A DNA stretch of 8,646 bases from an uncultured Alphaproteobacteria bacterium (GTDB lineage Bacteria > Pseudomonadota > Alphaproteobacteria > Rickettsiales > UBA1997), in assembly GCA_903959715.1 (NCBI GenBank), contig CAJBXX010000100.1, forward strand, positions 1 through 8,646, in the 5' to 3' direction. Below, piece by piece: positions 1 through 5,800 of this stretch (positions are counted from its first letter, which is position 1; each line of letters starts with the position of its first letter). Under the pieces are notes generated by a model that saw only the letters and a program-made list of their open reading frames with translations, was not told the DNA's origin and made no database searches. A program made the translations under genes and the position numbers.

Positions 1-360
1 ATATTCATCGAAAAGTCTCGCGATGATGAATTAAAAAGCGATTACAAAAAAAATGATCCCAAACTTGGAGAGAAAAAATTAATTCCAAAAAATGGACAAA
101 TTCTTGGCTTATCTTTATCTGAAACTAAAACTGCAAATCTCGATGGCGGTCTTTTAATCACCGATGTAAACAACAAATCCGAAGCCTATGACAAAGGCAT
201 CATGATCGGCGACATTATTTTATCGGCAAACCAAAATAGCCTCAATTCAATCGACTATCTTCGCGAATTAATCAAAGATTCCGCTCAAAAAAATAAGAAA
301 ATTTTCTTATTTTTGAAGAGAAATGATAACAGTTTTGCAGTCGCTTTAAATGTAAAATAA
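1..360 (+). CDS. HtrA/DegP-family periplasmic serine protease, C-terminal fragment (last PDZ domain)
   Basis: This is the last 119 codons of a gene whose start lies left of the window; frame 1 is open from base 1 to the TAA at 358-360. After a lysine-rich linker (fragment residues 5-31) comes a PDZ-like domain. It has a carboxylate-binding-loop-like ILGLSLSE (34-41), then GGLLITDV (49-56), SEAYDKG (60-66) and IMIGDIILSANQ (67-78), and a final beta strand KKIFLFLKR. The order 'GLxLS ... G-hydrophobic strand ... S-A-G-h-x-x-GDhI' is typical of the second PDZ domain of DegP/HtrA proteases, which degrade or refold misfolded envelope proteins. The catalytic His-Asp-Ser domain is not in view, so protease activity is inferred from the family. 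Many PDZ proteins share this fold, so a non-HtrA PDZ protein cannot be excluded. The stop lies three bases before the ispE start, suggesting co-transcription. Confidence 0.8.
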   Translation: MFIEKSRDDELKSDYKKNDPKLGEKKLIPKNGQILGLSLSETKTANLDGGLLITDVNNKSEAYDKGIMIGDIILSANQNSLNSIDYLRELIKDSAQKNKKIFLFLKRNDNSFAVALNVK

Positions 361-363
361 TCT

Positions 364-1227
364 ATGCAATTTAAAATAAATTGTCCCGCTAAAATTAATT
401 TATTCCTTAACATCACCAACAAAAGACCAGACGGCTTCCACGAACTACAATCTTTGGTCACAAAAATAAATTTATTCGATGAATTATCGGTTGAAAAATC
501 TACGAAATTTTCTCTCGAAATTGATGGAGAATTTGCCAATTTTATCGACATCAACGACAATCTTTTTATCAAAATTTTTAATTATTTTGTCAAAAATTTT
601 CATATCGATAACAATTTAAAGATTATATTACAAAAAAATATTCCTGTCGGCGCTGGGCTTGGTGGACGCTCATCGAATGGAGCTTATTTTATTAAAATTT
701 TGAATGAAATTTTTTATTTAAAATTATCCAAAAAAGCAATGCAAAAAATTTCTTTAAATTTTGGTTCGGACATTGCTTTTTTCTTTGAAAATCAACCTTG
801 TTTAATGAGCGGTCGCGGAGAATTTTTGTCGCCAATTCCACAATTTAAAAATGACTTAAAAAAATTAAAAATTCTTTTAATTAATCCCAAAATTCACCTC
901 TCAACCAAAGAAATTTTTCAAGATTTTGCTCAAAAAAATTATAAGTTTTCGGAAATATTTTCGGAAAAAATTTTTTTAAAAAAATCTTTACAAGAAATTC
1001 TTACAATATTTAACAACGATCTCGAAGAAACGGCGATTACCAAGGAGCCAATGATATCCGAAATTTTGCAAAATTTACGAAAATTTTCACCAATTTGCGC
1101 TAAAATGTCGGGAAGCGGAAGCTCATGTTTTGCAATTTTTGATGATGAAAAAAATTTACAAAAAAATTATGAATTTTTTATCCAAAATTTTCCTGATTTT
1201 TTTGTCAAAAAAGTTAATTTTTATTAA
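364..1227 (+). CDS. ispE: 4-diphosphocytidyl-2-C-methyl-D-erythritol kinase (IspE)
   Basis: IspE phosphorylates CDP-methylerythritol with ATP in the cytoplasm, the fourth step of the MEP pathway to IPP and DMAPP. At 287 residues it is full length for this GHMP kinase. Visible motifs are CPAKINLFLNI (7-17) with the expected catalytic Lys10, RPDGFHEL (21-28), the ATP-binding glycine loop VGAGLGGRSSNGA (95-107), GSDIAFFF (134-141) with the expected catalytic Asp136, GRGE (150-153), and the C-terminal GHMP motif KMSGSGSSCFAIF (247-259). The glycine loop is unusual: the usual GGGSS reads GGRSS and the following D/N-A-A reads N-G-A. The ATG lies three bases after the protease stop with no Shine-Dalgarno, so translation may be coupled to the upstream gene. 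It converges with the gene starting at 2742 across a 33-bp gap, in which I see no convincing terminator. The gene is very AT-rich, with Lys, Asn, Phe and Ile abundant as in low-GC symbionts. Confidence 0.96.
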   Translation: MQFKINCPAKINLFLNITNKRPDGFHELQSLVTKINLFDELSVEKSTKFSLEIDGEFANFIDINDNLFIKIFNYFVKNFHIDNNLKIILQKNIPVGAGLGGRSSNGAYFIKILNEIFYLKLSKKAMQKISLNFGSDIAFFFENQPCLMSGRGEFLSPIPQFKNDLKKLKILLINPKIHLSTKEIFQDFAQKNYKFSEIFSEKIFLKKSLQEILTIFNNDLEETAITKEPMISEILQNLRKFSPICAKMSGSGSSCFAIFDDEKNLQKNYEFFIQNFPDFFVKKVNFY

Positions 1228-1260
1228 AATAAATTTGCTTTAATGCGAATATAGAAACCT

Positions 1261-2742
1261 TTATTTGCTATGTCTGTCTTTTTTCATTATATTTTCAACA
1301 AAAGGCTTAGCCTGTGGATATAATAATGCCCCAGTTAAAGCAGTTGCACCAACAACTCCAACTCCAATCGCAGCAACTGGAGCCGTTAAAACTACGCCAC
1401 ATGCGAGTGCGGTTGCACATAAACCAAATCCCACGGAACCACCAATAATTAATCCAGGCAAAAAATCATTTTTTGTTGTTAGCCTTGGAAGTGATAGTTT
1501 AAATGATATTGGCTTTGGCCCTTCTGATGCCACTTCTTCTGCAATTTTAGAGGAATGAAATTTTTGAAAATTAATTGGGGTCGCGGGATTAAGTTTTCCA
1601 CCTCTTCCATCAAGATATTTTGGCCATACATAACAGCTACACATCGCAAAAGTTTCTTCCATGGCACGAGAACCCCCCTCCATTCCATTGCCATCCTTAT
1701 TGGTTGGATGTTTCATGATGGGAACGGCAATTCTTACCCCATTTTGATTATTATATTTTTTAGCTAAATCTATTATATCTTTATTAGGCATTCTGTGGAC
1801 TTTAAGTCCGGCAAAATCTGATTCCTCGCAAGTAAAGAAAGCTTTGTTGGCTTCATCTTGCTCACTTGGATTGTAATCACGCTCATCTTGCTTCGGTTTA
1901 TCGAATAAAAAAACTCTATCGATTTTGCCTTCTATGGCTCGAGTAATTTCTTGCTCTTGAAACAACTCTTTTAATGCTGATTTTGTTTGGTCTCTAATTT
2001 TATCAACTTCAACACTGCTCATTTTTCTTATAAATTCATGAGGCTTATTTAGAATTAACGGCACTTGAGTTTCTTTGCTTATTTCATTCTCTTCAATTTG
2101 CTGATTTCGAGCTTCGAGAGTTGCGTAAATTTGTAATTTAAATGCTGATTTCAAGAGATCTTTGAGTTGATCATCACTTAAAGCTTTACAATAACCTTCT
2201 GTAAATTGTGGATAACAAAATCCAGTGCAATAAATTTTGGGCCTATTACTCTCTTCTATAATTGCAAGATTTGAATAAAATAATAAAGTTGTTCTAACAA
2301 TATAAGAAGATTTTACTCCGAATAATTCTTTGCCACCCCCACTATTTGAACCTATAATTCCCCGATTTCTTTCACCATAATATCCGTCTTTTACTTCATC
2401 ACCACCATCATAAAATCTTACGACTTTTTTTTTATTTTTTTCTATTTCATCAATAGTTTCTAGATCAAATTTAAAGCTATTCGCCTGTTCAATTGTTGGA
2501 GGTTTATCTCCGGTAGTAATTTTGGGAAGATTAAATGCATAACCACTTCTTACTCCTTCAAGAATTTCATCAATTTTACTTTTCCCAGCACTTTTATCAT
2601 GCATTAGCGTGTAAAATTGACTATTTCTAGCCATCTCTTGATCCCTTAATGCAGGATCAGGGGGAGTAAATAGCTCTACTCTAGTAACATCAAAATTAAG
2701 ACCCGGAGTGGGTTTTTCGCCAGAATCGACTGCAGACAGCAT
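1261..2742 (-). CDS. Unrecognised 493-aa protein with PARG/macrodomain-like motif and C-terminal hydrophobic hairpin
   Basis: I do not recognise this gene as a whole. The ATG at 2742 is the first start after an in-frame TAA four codons upstream; there is no Shine-Dalgarno and no N-terminal signal peptide. Residues 1-300 are polar and charged, with a glycine patch SNSGGGKELFG (132-142). Residues 316-377 resemble the core of PARG-like macrodomains (TIGR02452 type): IIDLAKKY (323-330), a hydrophobic strand VRIAVPIM (336-343), then GNGMEGGSRAMEE (351-363), which fits the family pattern GGGxxxGARAQEE except that the Gln is Met. CSCYVWPKYL (368-377) sits where the family has its R-S-S-L-Y-P-x-L segment. 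Later macrodomain motifs are not evident. Residues 427-475 form two Gly/Ala-rich hydrophobic segments around a central proline, ending in a basic tail (KKDRHSK). Possibilities are a secreted effector acting on ADP-ribose or membranes, a toxin, or an unrelated membrane-anchored protein. The coding call is solid; the function is speculative. Confidence 0.85.
   Translation of the reverse strand: MLSAVDSGEKPTPGLNFDVTRVELFTPPDPALRDQEMARNSQFYTLMHDKSAGKSKIDEILEGVRSGYAFNLPKITTGDKPPTIEQANSFKFDLETIDEIEKNKKKVVRFYDGGDEVKDGYYGERNRGIIGSNSGGGKELFGVKSSYIVRTTLLFYSNLAIIEESNRPKIYCTGFCYPQFTEGYCKALSDDQLKDLLKSAFKLQIYATLEARNQQIEENEISKETQVPLILNKPHEFIRKMSSVEVDKIRDQTKSALKELFQEQEITRAIEGKIDRVFLFDKPKQDERDYNPSEQDEANKAFFTCEESDFAGLKVHRMPNKDIIDLAKKYNNQNGVRIAVPIMKHPTNKDGNGMEGGSRAMEETFAMCSCYVWPKYLDGRGGKLNPATPINFQKFHSSKIAEEVASEGPKPISFKLSLPRLTTKNDFLPGLIIGGSVGFGLCATALACGVVLTAPVAAIGVGVVGATALTGALLYPQAKPFVENIMKKDRHSK
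1318..1464 (-). other. C-terminal glycine/alanine-rich hydrophobic hairpin of the 493-aa protein
   Basis: Residues 427-475 read as two uncharged hydrophobic stretches (about 427-452 and 454-475) separated at TAPVAA. They are dense in Gly and Ala (IIGGSVGFG, VGVVGATALTG) and end in a short basic tail. I see a predicted membrane hairpin with small-residue packing motifs. Hairpins of this kind occur in membrane-inserting effectors, bacteriocin-like proteins and some holins; which applies here cannot be told from sequence alone. Confidence 0.6.
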
Positions 2743-2774
2743 AATTTTGTTTTACGAATTTCTTATTAATTAAT

Positions 2775-2780
2775 ATTATA
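2775..2780 (-). promoter_or_regulatory. Candidate -10 box (TATAAT) for the 493-aa protein gene
   Basis: On the minus strand a perfect TATAAT lies about 32 bases before the ATG at 2742, placing transcription start near 2768 and giving a leader of about 25 nt. The -35 region at 16-18 bp spacing (TATGAA or TTATGA) matches the consensus weakly. In such AT-rich DNA a chance match is possible. If real, the gene has its own promoter inside the 118-bp gap and does not depend only on read-through from the giant gene upstream. Confidence 0.35.
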
Positions 2781-2860
2781 ACTTTAAGGAAAATTTATTC
2801 ATAAAATTTTAATAAGCAAATAATGTTAAAGCAAAATTAGATTATCCGTTATAAATAAAT

Positions 2861-5800
2861 TTAATTAAACTTAACATTATAAAGTTTTATATAACCTCTA
2901 CCGCAACAACCATCCATAGTATATATTCCCGGACCAAAATAGGTTCCGCCCCCAACCGCAAAGTTTGTTATAGTTCCGGATGCACTCTTTTGACCATAAG
3001 ATTGAGCCAAATAAATCCATTGGTTATTTATATAAACCGCTCCCTTATCCCAATAAGATCCAGAGTCGCCAGTCCAATAATACCAATCGAATGAAATTTT
3101 ATTTACCCAACTCGGAACCATAGGAAGATAATAAGTCCATTGACCACCGCATCCCTGAGCACCAACAATTTCAACCATATTAGCTGAAGATTGCGAAATA
3201 TAAGAACCGCATCCAACAGAAACTAATCCCGAATTCCAGTTTGGAACGAATAAGTTTGGATCTATGGTGCAAGGAGTTCCAGCTTGAGCATAAGTTCCCG
3301 GATTAGTACTTCCGGTGCAAGTATAAGTTGGGGATCCAATATATCCAGCCTTACAAGATAAAGGGGTTGATGCGGTTGCATAATTGACCAACTGTCCATC
3401 ACTTACAGTGTTTGCAGTGGTTGGAACCGTACATTGAATTGGAGAGCAAGAAGATTGAGCTCCATTTGAAGTAGCAACATATTGCTCTTGACAATTAGCT
3501 AACTTTGTAACAATAAAAGCACTAGTATTATTATCAAGATTGGCACCGCTTCCAAAAGTAAGCAAACTAAAATTAGGAACATCGCTTGTTAAAACTTTAC
3601 TTGAACTACCAAGACCGTCTTGATACAAAGTAACTTGTAATCCATTTGGTATTTTTGCAGAGCTCATAGTATCGTTACCAATCGCTAATGGAAAATCATA
3701 AGTTCCTGGCAAATGATTTGCCGTAGATCCACCATAATTTGTATCAGAATAAACCGTAACATAATCATTACAAACACTTTTATCACAGCTATATGAAAGG
3801 GTTCCATAAAAACCATTACTGCAAGTTAAATTATTAGATCCATAATTTATTGAGGTATTGGAAATTCCAGCTAAACTTATCGGACAAGAAATTTGTAAAG
3901 CACAAACTCCGGCAATTGTATAATTTCCACTTTGTGGAACTGATAAGCCGTCGGCTGGACGAGTAGCATTTACCGCAGAGCAAGAAGCAGTAACTTGAGA
4001 GCTTGAAGCATAACCCGAAGCGCAAGTTAAATTTTGATTATCTCCAATAAAAATTGAAGTTGATAACACATTTGAAGCGTTGACAGCTGGGATTGCACAT
4101 GAGATTTTATCACAACTATTAATCACTGCGGTGAGAGTTTTTGGTGAATCGCAAGAGGGGAAAGTCGCGGTGCTAAAATTATTATAAATCGGATCATTGC
4201 AATAATAATTTTGTGGAATTGTTGAATAAGGAACGATGGTGCCATCAACAAAGCCAGCAGTGCTATTGATTGTGCAAGTCACAGGAGTGCAACTTCCAGC
4301 AATTGTATAATTTCCGCTTTGTGGAACTGATAAACCGTCGACTGGACGAGTGGCATTTACCACAGAGCAAGAAGCGGTAACTTGAGAGCTTGAATAATAA
4401 CCTGAAGCACAAGTTAAATTTTGATTATCTCCAATAAAAATTGAAGTTGAAAATACATTTGAAGCGTTGACAGCTGGGATTGCACATGAGATTTTATCAC
4501 AACTATTACTAGTCGCTGTAAGTGTTTTTGGCGAATCGCAAGCTGGAAATAAAGCGGTGCTAAAATTATTATAAATTGGATCATTGCAATAATAATTTTG
4601 CGGAGTTGTTGAATAAGGAACTACGGTACCATCAACAAAACCAACGGCGCTATTAATTGCGCATGTCACAGGAGTGCAAGGAGAATATGAATTTACCGTT
4701 AAAACCCCAAAATCTCCACCCGCATCAGCACATGTGTAAGATAAACTACCACCAGAATAACCAGCTTTGCACGCTAGAGTTTGAGAACTCGTGGTGTAAT
4801 TTACTAAATCAGAAAAGAGATTTGGATAAGAAGAGCTTGGCACTTGGCATTTTAATTTAACGCAATTATTTACAGTTGAAGCAACGCCTTTTAAACTGCA
4901 ATTCCACGAATAAGATCCGCGATAACCAACGCCACAGGTGCCGTCAGTTCCAGATTTTCCAGCGATAATTGATGATTTTTGATTCATACCATCACTTCCA
5001 CCGATTACTGCACAAGTTTTTAGTGCACAATTATTTTGTGTTATGCTAGCAATTCCCTGTGCTGAACAAGACCAACTATAAGAACCAAAATATCCCGTTG
5101 ATGCATTACAAACTCCATCGCTTCCCGAACTTCCAAGAGTAACTTGCTTTTGAAACATCCCCACTCCTTGAGATGGCGTTCCGACTAAACAATAATTAAC
5201 GCATTTATTTGCGGAAACCGAACTATAACCATTCTCATCGCATGACCATGAATAAGATCCAATATGACCTTTTGATAAATCACATTGACCGTCAGTTCCA
5301 GATGATTTTATCGCAACATTTTTTTGAACCATTCCAGATCCTTGAGAAGGAGTTCCAACCGCACAATAATTTTTGCAATTATTAGATTTAACCAAAGCTT
5401 CAACTTTTCTTGTTGTTGGATTAATTTTACAACTCCAAGAAAAAGTGCCAACATAACCTTTTGATATATCGCAAGCTCCTTGATCACCTTCCTTATCAAA
5501 ACCAACAAGTTTTTCTTGCATTCCTTCGCCACCTTGCGAAACAAGACCAACTCTACAAGATTTTACACAATAATTTTCAATTACTACCTCTCCACCTGAA
5601 CAGCTCCATTTGAAATAGCCACCAAATCCTTGAGAACATTCACCATCTTCGCCAGAAGTTCCGCTACTTACAGTTTTAGGTTTCATTCCGTCACCCTTCC
5701 CAACTTCGCAGGTACTAGAAACGCAACTGCCAGTAGTTGTAGCGACGCCACTAGCTGAGCAACTATATGAATATGAACCTGAATATCCAGGCTTGCATTC

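Noticed and set aside
922..1227. Possible frameshift or decay of ispE suggested by the altered glycine loop
   Set aside because: The reading frame is intact to a normal C-terminus with the third GHMP motif present, so the gene is annotated as functional.
1219..1234. Small all-A/T hairpin after ispE as a convergent terminator
   Set aside because: It has six A-T pairs around a two-base loop inside the last codons of ispE; too weak and too common in this base composition to call.
1265..1558. Open frame on the plus strand under the 493-aa gene
   Set aside because: It lies opposite the Gly/Ala-rich hydrophobic hairpin; its Pro/Thr/Ala-rich product is the expected antisense shadow, with no start signal or recognisable domain.
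2820..2880. 10-bp inverted repeat ATAATGTTAA (2820-2829) / TTAACATTAT (2871-2880) spanning the 3' end of the giant gene, as a terminator
   Set aside because: The loop is 41 nt, the stem is almost all A-T and no U-tract follows on the minus strand. In such AT-rich DNA this can occur by chance.
3905..4678. Long direct repeats that might be a CRISPR array or a mobile element
   Set aside because: The units are 387 bp, contiguous, in frame and fully explained as duplicated protein modules; there are no short repeats with unique spacers and no terminal inverted repeats or transposase.
5308..5550. 80-codon minus-strand frame and other short frames inside the giant gene (for example 3834-4025, 4657-4860 and 5793-5978)
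   Set aside because: All are out-of-frame shadows of the repetitive cysteine-module coding sequence; none has a start signal or a recognisable product.
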